This document shows, piece after piece, positions 22,966 to 30,613 of a DNA stretch of 39,660 nucleotides. Under the pieces are notes generated by a model. It was given only the letters and a program-made list of their open reading frames with translations. It had not been told where the DNA came from and searched no databases. The translations under genes and the position numbers were made by a program. Each line of letters starts with the position of its first letter. Positions within the stretch are counted from its first letter, which is position 1. The stretch covers positions 1 to 39,660 of the forward strand of contig NYZO01000006.1 of assembly GCA_002687185.1 (NCBI GenBank). Reading direction: 5' to 3'. The DNA is from an archaeon. GTDB taxonomy: Archaea > Nanobdellota > Nanobdellia > SCGC-AAA011-G17 > GW2011-AR20.

Positions 22966-25046
22966 TTCTTTTTTTGTAGTGCTATTTTTTGTATCTTTAA
23001 TTGACCACTATGTTTTGTTACGTTTTCTTTAGTGGTTTTTGTTATCTTTAATTCTTTTTTAAACAATGGACAATTAAGTACTAACGTCTCTGCTTCACCG
23101 CCTTCGAAACTTGGATTGAACTTATACTTTTTGGCTAATGTTAATAATTCTTCTATTGATTCTTTTGTTAAAACTTTACCTAACCAACTTTTGTCTAAAC
23201 CGTCTGAAGCAACGTGAGTAATAATGACCTTAAACCCTTCTTTTGGTAATCGTTTCATGTATGATTCTTGGTCTGTGTGCCAGAGTGGTGCGAATACTTT
23301 TAAATTTAATTCATCGGCAATACGTTCAATACGTGTGCGTTGATAATTAGAATATAGTGCTCCACTTACGATACCTTGAATATTATATTTTTTTTTGGCT
23401 TTTTTAATCGCTTTTTTTAAATCTTGTAATTCTGCTTCTTTTTTACCGTGAGTTGTTTGCCAAACTAAAGGAACGCTTAATGCTTTAGCTTGATACTTAA
23501 CCGCATTAATACTTGGAGTGTGGAACATATATGAATCTTTATTTTGACTTTCTATAGTGATTAAGCAACTAATATCATACTGTAGTCGGTCCATAATGTG
23601 TAACGCAAATAAAGAATCTTTTCCAGAGCTACATAAAACGCCTAATTTAATATTTTTTTTCTTGTATAACGACTGGAAATATTTAGCTTTAGATTTGTAA
23701 TCTTGTTCTTTTGCTAATTGTTTGATAACTTTACTTATGCCGCTACTGTATTGGGCAGCTTGGCGTTTCATTTTAGTGAACTCGTTTGGTAAGCCGGTTA
23801 GATTTGCGATAGAGCGAAGCAAGCCTTTAGGGATCTTTGTTTGTTTCTTACTTGATGGTATTTGTAAGACTTTAGTGATTAATTCTTTGTCTAAAAACGG
23901 AAGCCTTAATTCGGTTTGATGATACATACTCAATACATCGTCACGGTATAAATCTCGTTCGTAGAGTCTACGTAAATTAGAAATAGTATCCTCGTTTAGA
24001 TTATGATACATACGCATTCTTTTGTAACCGCCGAATAAATCATCTGCGCCAATGCCTGAAAACATAACCTTAACATTATCTTTTTTGGCTACCTTTAATG
24101 AAAAATACAGTGTAGTTGCAACCTCAACTTTGACAGGGTCGCATGATTCTATTAGATTAATTATTTTTGGAAGTGTTGTTTTTATTTGATCTTTAGTAAC
24201 GGTTGTTATAGTTAACTTGAAACCGATTTTTTTTGATATGTGTTTTGCGTTCTCAATAGTTTCTTTTTTATCTTTAGTAGTAGTCATGTAAGCCGTGAAA
24301 TCTTTGCCGTGTTTTTTAAGTAACCAAGCAATCACTGTTGAATCTAGACCGCCTGAAAATAATACACCTACTTTTTTTGTTGGGATGCGTTTTTTTATTG
24401 CTTGTATTAGTGTAGTTTTTATTGTTGTTTTTGAGACTGGTTTGTTAGAAGTAGATAGGTTGAAGAACGGTTGATGGAAATATGTAGATTTGTTTTTTTT
24501 GTGATCGTAAATAATTATATTACGAGGGTTTAATTCTTGTGGAATAGTAGTCTTAGTTTCTATAGCTTTTGACTCGGATGCAAATGAAAATGATTTATTG
24601 TCATAGGAGAACCATAGTGGTTTTACACCTAATACGTCTCTTGCTAGAACAGTGTAACCTTTAGATTTATCATAAAAGAAGAAACTGAAAACGCCGTCTA
24701 ATTCTGCTAAAACTTCGTTAATTTTTTGTTCTGTGATTGATTGGTTTTTGAGGTGGTGGATAAGTAAATCGAAGAATAATTCTGCGTCGTTTTTAGCGTT
24801 GAAATTGTATCGCTTGTTTAGATCTTTCCAGTTATAAATCTCGCAGTTTGTGCCGAAAACAAAGCCGTCTTTTTGAAGAGGCTGCTTTACCTTACTCACA
24901 ACAGCGTGCAGACAATGGCCGAAACACATGCCGTCTTTGTGGTAGAAACCTATGTCGTCTTTGCCGCGGTAACTAATACGTTCTAAACCATGTTTTGCAA
25001 GCGATTTTGCGTTCTTATTATTAATAATGCCGATGATGCCACACAT
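22962..25046 (-). CDS. Asparagine synthase (AsnB) fused to diphthine-ammonia ligase (Dph6)
   Basis: 694 residues with three domains. First, a class II glutamine amidotransferase beginning at the catalytic Cys2 (MCGIIGI, then ERISYRGKDDIG) to about 190. Second, an asparagine-synthase PP-loop ATPase (SGGLDS at 231-236, GIGADDLFGGY at 331-341, ELRLPFLD at 379-386). Third, from about 465, a Dph6-type ATPase (SSGKDS at 473-478, SGALYSNYQRTRIERI, FEGGEAETLVLNCP near 647-660). Dph6 uses ATP and ammonia to amidate diphthine on elongation factor 2 to diphthamide; AsnB releases ammonia from glutamine. All catalytic loops look intact and the frame is continuous. The fusion would let glutamine feed the diphthamide step (inference). 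TATA gtttaaatag about 26 nt upstream. Confidence 0.92.
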   Translation of the reverse strand: MCGIIGIINNKNAKSLAKHGLERISYRGKDDIGFYHKDGMCFGHCLHAVVSKVKQPLQKDGFVFGTNCEIYNWKDLNKRYNFNAKNDAELFFDLLIHHLKNQSITEQKINEVLAELDGVFSFFFYDKSKGYTVLARDVLGVKPLWFSYDNKSFSFASESKAIETKTTIPQELNPRNIIIYDHKKNKSTYFHQPFFNLSTSNKPVSKTTIKTTLIQAIKKRIPTKKVGVLFSGGLDSTVIAWLLKKHGKDFTAYMTTTKDKKETIENAKHISKKIGFKLTITTVTKDQIKTTLPKIINLIESCDPVKVEVATTLYFSLKVAKKDNVKVMFSGIGADDLFGGYKRMRMYHNLNEDTISNLRRLYERDLYRDDVLSMYHQTELRLPFLDKELITKVLQIPSSKKQTKIPKGLLRSIANLTGLPNEFTKMKRQAAQYSSGISKVIKQLAKEQDYKSKAKYFQSLYKKKNIKLGVLCSSGKDSLFALHIMDRLQYDISCLITIESQNKDSYMFHTPSINAVKYQAKALSVPLVWQTTHGKKEAELQDLKKAIKKAKKKYNIQGIVSGALYSNYQRTRIERIADELNLKVFAPLWHTDQESYMKRLPKEGFKVIITHVASDGLDKSWLGKVLTKESIEELLTLAKKYKFNPSFEGGEAETLVLNCPLFKKELKITKTTKENVTKHSGQLKIQKIALQKKN

Positions 25047-25212
25047 ACAAATAAACCCGGATTTTAGCTATTTAAACGTGTGTTTTTTTTTGAGTAGTAT
25101 TGATCTGTAAGTACGCTTAGAAAGTGTTTTTAAACTGTTCTTAACACAATTAAACGATGAATGATATGACTAATTTAGTGATATTCCTATTTGTGAGGAT
25201 GGGCGTCAGACC

Positions 25213-26037
25213 GTGAAAGGGATAGTTGCAGGGCCTGGTGGGGCTCGTGGATTTATAGCCGGAGTAATGCAAACTATCATGGAAGGTTTAGGGCCTGATC
25301 ATTTTGATTTTGGAAAGGCTGTCTCGTCTGGAGTGTATCCATTGGCATTTTATTTTTCAAATCAATCCGAAGAACATCAAGCAATTTATCGTCATGAAGT
25401 GGGAGGGTTGGGGAAACTCTTTAATCCTTTCAATAAAAAACCGGTTTTAGACTTTGATTTCTTGTTTAAGATTTTTGATAGATATAGTTTTGATGCAGAG
25501 AGAGTTGCAAATTCAGGTAAACTTGAAGTGGTGGCAACAAATGTTAAGACAGGAGAGGCAACGTATATTATACCAAAAACTAAAGAAGAGGTATACATTG
25601 CAATGGCAATTACTTCGGCTGTTCCTATTGCGCATCATCCTGTATCATATAAAAATGAATACTTTATCGATGGGTGGTTTTCTAATCCTTTGCCTATAGA
25701 AAGGGCGTTTGAACAAGGTTGTGATGAATTGGTAGTGATTATGAATAGTCCTAGAGGGGTTGTTTCTGATCGTTTTATGAAAAGTATGCTAGGGATAGTT
25801 CGTAGACGACTATTCTCTGTTTCAACAATGTTAACTTCCGAAATTATTAGTAGATCACAGCGAAAACAAGAGTCTATAGAAGAGCTATTAGAAAATACTG
25901 AATTACCTGTTTATGTTATACGGCCATCTGAACCGTTGCCTCATTTTTCTTTATTTGATTCTGGGAAGAGTGCTATTAATCAGTCATTTGACCTAGGGAT
26001 GGAAGCTGGTTATGCTTTTCTGAAGAAATATACTTGA
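25213..26037 (+). CDS. Patatin-like phospholipase
   Basis: Serine hydrolase of the patatin family, likely a lipid acyl hydrolase. The oxyanion-hole motif GPGGARG is at residues 7-13. The nucleophile elbow reads AVSSG (36-40), fitting GxSxG with Ala for the first Gly and Ser38 as nucleophile. The dyad Asp is in IDGW (Asp153). Length of 274 residues matches single-domain bacterial/archaeal patatins such as RssA/YjjU types. No signal peptide. Start is GTG with a gaggatg element about 12 nt upstream. It stands alone between the AsnB-Dph6 gene and the TrmB remnant. Confidence 0.88.
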   Translation: MKGIVAGPGGARGFIAGVMQTIMEGLGPDHFDFGKAVSSGVYPLAFYFSNQSEEHQAIYRHEVGGLGKLFNPFNKKPVLDFDFLFKIFDRYSFDAERVANSGKLEVVATNVKTGEATYIIPKTKEEVYIAMAITSAVPIAHHPVSYKNEYFIDGWFSNPLPIERAFEQGCDELVVIMNSPRGVVSDRFMKSMLGIVRRRLFSVSTMLTSEIISRSQRKQESIEELLENTELPVYVIRPSEPLPHFSLFDSGKSAINQSFDLGMEAGYAFLKKYT

Positions 26038-26087
26038 TTGAATATACTTGTAGCTTTCGAAGATAAAAATATTTGTTAAAGATTTTG

Positions 26088-26264
26088 TTACTTTTTTGCT
26101 TCTTTCCACAGTAATTCAAAGTACTTCCTATACCCGTCTGCTACTTGGTTATCTTCTATTAAAAATCCGTAACCATCTTCTGAGAATACATTAATAGCTA
26201 CAATGTCTCCTACGATAACAGTCTCTTGAAACTGAGCAAACTTTGATGACAAAGGAGTAGATAT
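26088..26264 (-). pseudogene. C-terminal remnant of a TrmB-family regulator
   Basis: This minus-strand frame ends in TAA (26088-26090) and runs back to an in-frame TAG at 26265-26267. It encodes 58 residues matching the C-terminus of the regulator at 1300-2031: FAQFQETVIVGD against FAQLTETVIRGD, DGYGFLIEDNQVADGY against HPYGLIIKDLTVAESY, and YFELLWKEA against NFELLWKKA. The first three quarters of the gene is absent. It lies between the patatin and Fic genes in a region disturbed by insertion sequences. Confidence 0.75.
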
Positions 26265-26298
26265 CTAGTAGGAGTGAAGACGTATCCCCCTAATTGTT

Positions 26299-27153
26299 TT
26301 AATTGGCTATCCTCTTCTTATGTACAGATAAATATCTCCGTATAAAATACTTAACAAACCCGTCCTCATCTTTTTCTAAAGCCTTATAATATGACCGTCT
26401 CTTACTATACTCAATAATGAGCATGGGATACCCTTGATACCATAAAATATGATTCATAATGAGTCTTCCAACCCGACCATTACCATCACCAAACGGATGA
26501 ACCTTTTCAAACCGATAATGAGCTCTTGCTGCAAGTAAAACAGGATGAATAGATTTGTCTTTAAGAAACACTATTAATTGATTCATTAATTTTTTTACGT
26601 CTTGCCAATCAGGTGCACGATACGACCCAACACGTACTAAATAATCTCTATAACAGCCTGCAATATCGGATTTTGTTTCTTTAAATAATTTTTTGTGCCA
26701 TTCTAATAAAAGGATATTTGACCAAGATTCCTTCTTCTCTAACATATCTAAAAAAAGAATACAATGAGCTTCTGTCTCTTTAATATCACGCAATGGCTTG
26801 TGGGGTGCTATGTGATCCTGAATAATTTCTCGTACTTCTTCTTGCGTAATAGTTGAGCCTTCAATAGCGTTTGTATGATAAGTAAATGCAATAGCAATCT
26901 CTTGTTTTTCTCTTTCTTTTACACTTAAGGGAAGTTTCTTCCATTCTGCCTGAAAATGTTTCTTTATAGACTCTAGTTTGTCAAATAGAATCTTTTGTTC
27001 TTCTGATTTTAATTTCTCTTTCTTTTTTTCAAGGTCTTTTGGTATTTTTTTGCCTAGATATACCTCTTTTGTGATAACCTTCTTCCCGTCTCTAAACGAG
27101 TGCTGAAGATAATAATACTTGTTCCTGCCTTTTTTTCTTAGGAGTGTTTGCAT
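26299..27153 (-). CDS. Fic family protein (AMPylase-type), with built-in inhibitory motif
   Basis: 284 residues. The Fic active-site loop HPFGDGNGRVGR (219-230) is complete, so transfer of AMP or another nucleotide part to target hydroxyls is expected. N-terminal to it, TNAIEG (94-99) fits the inhibitory helix motif (S/T)xxxE(G/N), which blocks ATP positioning; this marks a class II, self-inhibited Fic protein. Residues 1-50 are a basic, non-Fic lead-in (KYYYLQHSFRDGKKVITKEV). No separate antitoxin gene is needed. TATA cttataaac is about 26 nt upstream on the coding strand. The gene borders an insertion sequence, so horizontal gain is plausible. Confidence 0.92.
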   Translation of the reverse strand: MQTLLRKKGRNKYYYLQHSFRDGKKVITKEVYLGKKIPKDLEKKKEKLKSEEQKILFDKLESIKKHFQAEWKKLPLSVKEREKQEIAIAFTYHTNAIEGSTITQEEVREIIQDHIAPHKPLRDIKETEAHCILFLDMLEKKESWSNILLLEWHKKLFKETKSDIAGCYRDYLVRVGSYRAPDWQDVKKLMNQLIVFLKDKSIHPVLLAARAHYRFEKVHPFGDGNGRVGRLIMNHILWYQGYPMLIIEYSKRRSYYKALEKDEDGFVKYFIRRYLSVHKKRIAN

Positions 27154-27174
27154 TACTTCTTATTACCATTACAA

Positions 27175-27183
27175 GTTTATAAG
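27175..27183 (-). promoter_or_regulatory. TATA box of the fic gene
   Basis: Coding-strand cttataaac centred about 26 nt upstream of the ATG at 27153, with A-rich sequence before it. This predicts a leaderless mRNA. Confidence 0.55.
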
Positions 27184-27344
27184 ATTTTGGTTTTTTAGTC
27201 GAAATGTCATGGTAATCTAATGTGAGTTCTTTCGAGAAATAGTGTTGTTGTCCGTGTCTCATCCGAAATTAAACATGATGAGATCCGAAATTAGTTCACA
27301 CTCTTAAAATAGAGAATCATTTTTTAGGACTAGGGTGATATACT

Positions 27345-28201
27345 ATGAAAAAATTAACTGAAAAAAAAGAAAATGGATTATCGACCAGTTTTTTGCTGGT
27401 CGGAGTGCTATAGAGATAGCACAGATACAGAAGATCAGTAGGCGGATGGTCTATAAACTCGTGCAGAAATACAAGAAGGAAGGTGAAGACGCTTACAAGA
27501 CTAAAGTCTCCGGAAGACCGCGTAGTAAAATTTGTCAGGAGTTTAAAGACAAGGTAAAGGAAATTCGAAATAAGACTGGATATGGCAATAGAAAGATACA
27601 TGTCATTACAACAAAAGAAGGTTTTTCGGTCTCGCAGCGACAAGTACGTAACGTACTTGATGAGCTGAATCTTACTAAGCCCTGTCCTAAGAGGAGGGGT
27701 CAGAAAACCTATGTCAGATATCAGTGGCCAATAAGTAATTGGATGTGGCATACTGATTGGTCCTCTTTTAAAGGGAAGGAATACTGTGCTTACCTCGATG
27801 ATAGAAGTCGAAAAATTATGGCAGCAGGAGTGTATGAAGAAGCAACGCAAGAGCATGCTCTTCAGTTATTCTATAAGGCCATATGGCTCCATAAGATGTG
27901 CCCAGTCATTGTTCTAAGTGATAAAGGATCTCAGTACTACAACAGCACACCTAATAAAAAAGGAGAGCTAACACCAAGCCCATATCAGCAAGAGCTTGAA
28001 CGCTTAGGGATTCAGTTTTGGACATGTAGGAGAGCACATCCTCAAACAAACGGAAAGATGGAAAAATGGTTTGATACCATGAAGCAAGGCTTACAAAGAC
28101 AACCTAAATTCCAAGCATTTGTGGAGTGGTACAACGAAGAATATATTCATGAATCGTTAGATTATCGGACTCCGGAAGAAGTCTATAAACAAAATCTGTG
28201 A
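27345..28201 (+). pseudogene. IS481-type transposase, N-terminal frameshift at an A8 run
   Basis: The main frame (from ATG 27446, 251 residues) has an integrase core with D104 (WHTDW), D159 (LSDKGSQY) and E206 (NGKMEKW) as the DDE triad, and a GRPR motif at 23-26 after the HTH, as in IS481. Upstream, the same frame encodes a missing HTH helix (WIIDQFFAGRSAIEIAQ) but has no start; it is closed by TGA at 27359. The likely start ATG 27345 is in another frame. One extra A in the A8 run (27361-27368) would join them as MKKLTEKK then RKWIIDQ. So it is either a one-base deletion or expression by slippage on the A-run. Confidence 0.8.
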
Positions 28202-28234
28202 ACAGATTTCGGATCCGTGAACTAATTACGGATC
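28198..28234 (-). repeat. Doubled IS481 end at the right border
   Basis: Two copies of the terminal repeat lie one base apart: gtgaacagatttcggatc (28198-28215) and gtgaactaattacggatc (28217-28234). The transposase stop codon TGA (28199-28201) is inside the inner copy. The left end has a partial second copy as well (atccgaaatta at 27261). Confidence 0.7.
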
Positions 28235-28286
28235 TAGACTCTACAGCTACCTAATTTACATTCTGTACACGGGAGAGCTATTCGGG

Positions 28287-28400
28287 GGCCGAAATTAGTT
28301 CACAAATTTCGATATGAGGTCAATAGACCTTTTTATTTTTAAAAAGTATATACTGGAGACGTGAGAACAGATTACGTATCTAGTCATCCGAAATTAAACA
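28287..28400 (+). repeat. Orphan IS481 end-like copies downstream of the element
   Basis: gccgaaattagttcac (28288-28303) repeats the left terminal repeat in left-end orientation, and tcatccgaaattaaaca (28384-28400) exactly repeats 27259-27275 upstream of the element. They suggest remains of a second insertion or a larger structure enclosing the visible one. Confidence 0.55.
28317..28340 (+). terminator. Hairpin plus T-run downstream of the transposase
   Basis: aggtc AATA gacct forms a 5-bp stem with a 4-nt loop, followed directly by ttttattttt. The T-rich tract alone can terminate archaeal transcription. Weak stem, so moderate confidence. 28235-28473 otherwise holds only end-like repeats. 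Confidence 0.4.
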
Positions 28401-28473
28401 ACGTACATTAAAAAGATAACAATCTAAAATTATACCGAAAAGATTAAAACTAATGACAATCTAAGGTCAGTAT

Positions 28474-28947
28474 ATGATAGGAAGTTCTGTAGGGATAGGG
28501 AAAACTAGGCTCACACATAAAGGGTTATTCGACCTAAACGCAATATACGAAGCAATGGTTGGATACCTCAATTCAAAAGGATATGACGTGACAGAAAAAG
28601 AGAACGCGGACAAGAGTGCAAGAAGAGGGAAAGAAATAACCATAAAAATAAACGCAGACAAAAAAGTTACACATCATTTAGAGTTTGAAGCCAAAATTGT
28701 ACTCGATACATACGAAACGATAACAGAAGGTGCACTAAAGCGAGGACAAATAGTAATCAGGATTGAACACGGAATTAATGTAGATTATAATAAACGATGG
28801 CAAGGGTCGAAATTCTTTGATTTTATACTCTATATCTATAATAATTATATCTATATAGGGAAAATTAGAGAGCAAGTAGATAAAGCAGACGCAGAGTTTA
28901 ATGAGCTAATGGATGTAACTAAAGAAGCTTTGGGGATGCATGCGTAA
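28474..28947 (+). CDS. Unknown protein, 157 aa
   Basis: No recognised family. The N-terminus (IGSSVGIGKTRLTHKG) leads into a helix and YLNSKGYDV, followed by a beta-rich core (EITIKINADKKVTHHLEFEA, GQIVIRIEHGINVDY) and KRWQGSKFFDFILYIYNNYIY, then a C-terminal helix. No signal peptide or clear membrane segment. The GIGKT sequence lacks a full Walker A pattern. It follows the IS region and faces the glutaredoxin gene (12-nt gap). Amino-acid composition and the strand/helix alternation look like a real protein. Confidence 0.7.
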   Translation: MIGSSVGIGKTRLTHKGLFDLNAIYEAMVGYLNSKGYDVTEKENADKSARRGKEITIKINADKKVTHHLEFEAKIVLDTYETITEGALKRGQIVIRIEHGINVDYNKRWQGSKFFDFILYIYNNYIYIGKIREQVDKADAEFNELMDVTKEALGMHA

Positions 28948-28959
28948 AATACGAGAATA

Positions 28960-29196
28960 TTACTCTTCTAAAGCTTTCTCAATAGCACCTTTATCAAAGC
29001 CGATAATAGTTTTGTCGCCAATCTTGATAACAGGGACAGCCATACTGCCAGTCTCTTTGATCATCTCGTCACGTGATTTGGCGTCAGTAGATACATCGTG
29101 CTCGTCAAACGTAATGTTATTTTTTTTAAAATAATCTTTAGCCTCATGACAGAAATGGCAAGTAGGTGTTGTGAAAATTGTTACTTTTTTACTCAT
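28960..29196 (-). CDS. Glutaredoxin-like (NrdH-type) redox protein
   Basis: 78-residue thioredoxin-fold protein for thiol-disulfide exchange in the cytoplasm. Active site is C13-H-F-C16 in FTTPTCHFCHEAK; the cis-Pro motif is in SMAVPVIKIGD, and the C-terminal GFDKGAIEKAL helix is typical. Length fits NrdH/glutaredoxin-like proteins. A good SD (aggaggt) lies 8 nt upstream of the ATG on the coding strand. No ribonucleotide reductase is nearby. Confidence 0.92.
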   Translation of the reverse strand: MSKKVTIFTTPTCHFCHEAKDYFKKNNITFDEHDVSTDAKSRDEMIKETGSMAVPVIKIGDKTIIGFDKGAIEKALEE

Positions 29197-29312
29197 GGTA
29201 TAGACCTCCTAAATAATGTAGTGCTACTCTTTCTTAAAAATGTTTCGTTAGAAATTCACTCAATCGGCGTTGAACATTAAATGATCCTTTAGGACGAGGA
29301 TGAATGGCGTTA

Positions 29313-29432
29313 TTTTATCGTGCTTTCAACACCCATTTAGTAAGATTTTTCCGAAAAAATTTAGACAGATCAACGGACAAGCGGACAAGTGTACGCGTAG
29401 GGTTTATAAGTTTGTTTTACTTATAGGGTAAG
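29313..29432 (+). mobile_element. IS200/IS605-type upstream end, intact copy of the relic near 3.9 kb
   Basis: This stretch aligns with 3879-3999 and ends at the ATG of the tnpB fragment. It includes tttccgaaaaaa, the ggacaagcggacaagtgt block, cgcgtagggtttataag and a TATAAG/CTTATA hairpin before the start codon. No tnpA or right end is found, so this is also incomplete. Confidence 0.6.
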
Positions 29433-29615
29433 ATGCAAATCAAGACCTATAAATTCAGATTATATCCTTCAACACAACAGCAAAAACGTATAACGAAACA
29501 CCTCTATGTTTGTAAAGAGGTACATAACCTTGTTCTTGAGCAGAGCCGAAAAGCCCAGGTTTTTAACAGGCGTGATCTTTATATAATTGTTAAAGATATC
29601 AAAACTAAAATAATT
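29433..29615 (+). pseudogene. Truncated tnpB (IS605-type), N-terminal fragment
   Basis: The first about 58 codons match the TnpB N-terminus: MQIKTYKFRLYPSTQQQKRI, then KEVHNLVLEQ. After about VKDIKTK the similarity ends, and the frame runs 27 nt into the 3' end of the antisense GH5-like gene before stopping at 29642. The RuvC-like nuclease domain, zinc finger and right end are missing, so it cannot encode an active RNA-guided nuclease. TnpB is normally about 370-430 residues. Confidence 0.8.
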
Positions 29616-30566
29616 TTAGTAATAATCACTAATAGCAGATAAAATCTCTTTGTCGGTTGTATATACACTTAATTCATCGTTGTCAGAGCTCCAATAGCTA
29701 AACAAAGGGTTGATATTGTTTATGCTAGCTTGTTCGAATAAAGTAGAATAACGAGTAGATTGATCATTCATCTTGCTACTTATACTAAAATATTCTAAAA
29801 CAACAGGCTTGCCGTTGCAATCGCTTAAAGATTTGAAGCTGTCTTTTAAACGGTTGGACCAAATGTCTTTTGGAGTTGAAGATTCTGTGTCCAGTGAAAA
29901 TACGCAGAAATCACTCGTTGCTTGGGAAAGGCGATATTGGATGAAACTTGCAGGGCCGTGGGAGCTGTCGAACGTGCCGCTGCCTGCGATTACTAAATGG
30001 TTCTGGTCAGTTGATTTGATAAACGAGATGATATTGTCTAAAAAATCGTTTGGAATAATCGGGTCAGTGCCGTACCTTAACGGACCGTTTGAAACCTCCC
30101 AGGCGAAAATGGCGCGGCTCTTTTGGTATTTGTTAATGAAAGGGTCTAAACGGTTCTTATAAAGTTCTGGGTCGTCTAAAGATAAACCGTCAAAAGAGAC
30201 TAGAACGTAACAACTATAAACCTCGCAATTGCTAACAAGTTGGTCGAGAAGGAAAGCGTCAATAATATTGTTTGGGTCAACTGCAATACGGTAAACAAGG
30301 ATGCGAGACAGGCCGCCGTTAAACACTAAATCTTTGATGGACTGTTTTTGAGATTTTTGGTCTAAACTTTTAAGGCTATCTAAATTAAGGTTAGTGCCAA
30401 TGAACTTGAACGGTTGGTCGCCTAATACGAAGCCTGTGCCTTGGGTGCGGACGAAATGTTGGACTGGTGTGGAAGGTTGGGTTTCATCAATTGAGAACGC
30501 GATTAAGTAGTATATAATTAGTAGTAGAATGAAGGCAGTGATGAATGAAGCTATTTGTTTTCTCAT
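29616..30566 (-). CDS. Membrane-anchored GH5-like protein, catalytic residue lost
   Basis: 316 residues with an N-terminal signal anchor (FITAFILLLIIYYLIAF). The rest resembles the TIM-barrel of GH5 mannanases: HFVRTQGTGFVLGDQPFKFIG at 37-57, RAIFAWEVSNGP (151-162) and KPVVLEYF (253-260). In active enzymes the second motif reads NEP with the acid/base Glu; here it is N160-G161-P162. The nucleophile region has one Glu (E258) where the family often has EEF/EEY. It therefore looks like a surface carbohydrate-binding pseudoenzyme or a diverged enzyme. Its 3' end abuts the tnpB fragment. Confidence 0.75.
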   Translation of the reverse strand: MRKQIASFITAFILLLIIYYLIAFSIDETQPSTPVQHFVRTQGTGFVLGDQPFKFIGTNLNLDSLKSLDQKSQKQSIKDLVFNGGLSRILVYRIAVDPNNIIDAFLLDQLVSNCEVYSCYVLVSFDGLSLDDPELYKNRLDPFINKYQKSRAIFAWEVSNGPLRYGTDPIIPNDFLDNIISFIKSTDQNHLVIAGSGTFDSSHGPASFIQYRLSQATSDFCVFSLDTESSTPKDIWSNRLKDSFKSLSDCNGKPVVLEYFSISSKMNDQSTRYSTLFEQASINNINPLFSYWSSDNDELSVYTTDKEILSAISDYY

Positions 30567-30613
30567 GGTCGTATAAATTGATTTAGAGGTGCACTATTTT
30601 AAGCTTGCGGATT

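Larger units (their letters stand above)
27282..28234 (+). mobile_element. IS481-type insertion sequence, about 953 bp
   Basis: Bounded by an 18-bp inverted repeat: gatccgaaattagttcac at 27282-27299 and its complement gtgaactaattacggatc at 28217-28234, one mismatch. It holds one transposase gene with a DDE integrase core. No clear target-site duplication is seen at these borders. Extra copies of the end sequence lie just outside both ends, so the true borders could differ. Confidence 0.7.

Noticed and set aside
27363-27369. AAAAAAG as a classical -1 frameshift heptamer in the transposase
   Set aside because: The zero-frame codon register (AAA AAA GAA) does not match A AAA AAG; simple slippage or a one-base deletion in A8 is a better reading.
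27317-27856. 179-codon minus-strand frame in the IS element
   Set aside because: Antisense to the transposase, whose DDE motifs prove the plus strand is coding.
28474-28520. GIGKT as a Walker A P-loop in the 157-aa unknown protein
   Set aside because: The full GxxxxGK(S/T) context and any Walker B are missing, and the protein is too small and beta-rich for a P-loop NTPase.
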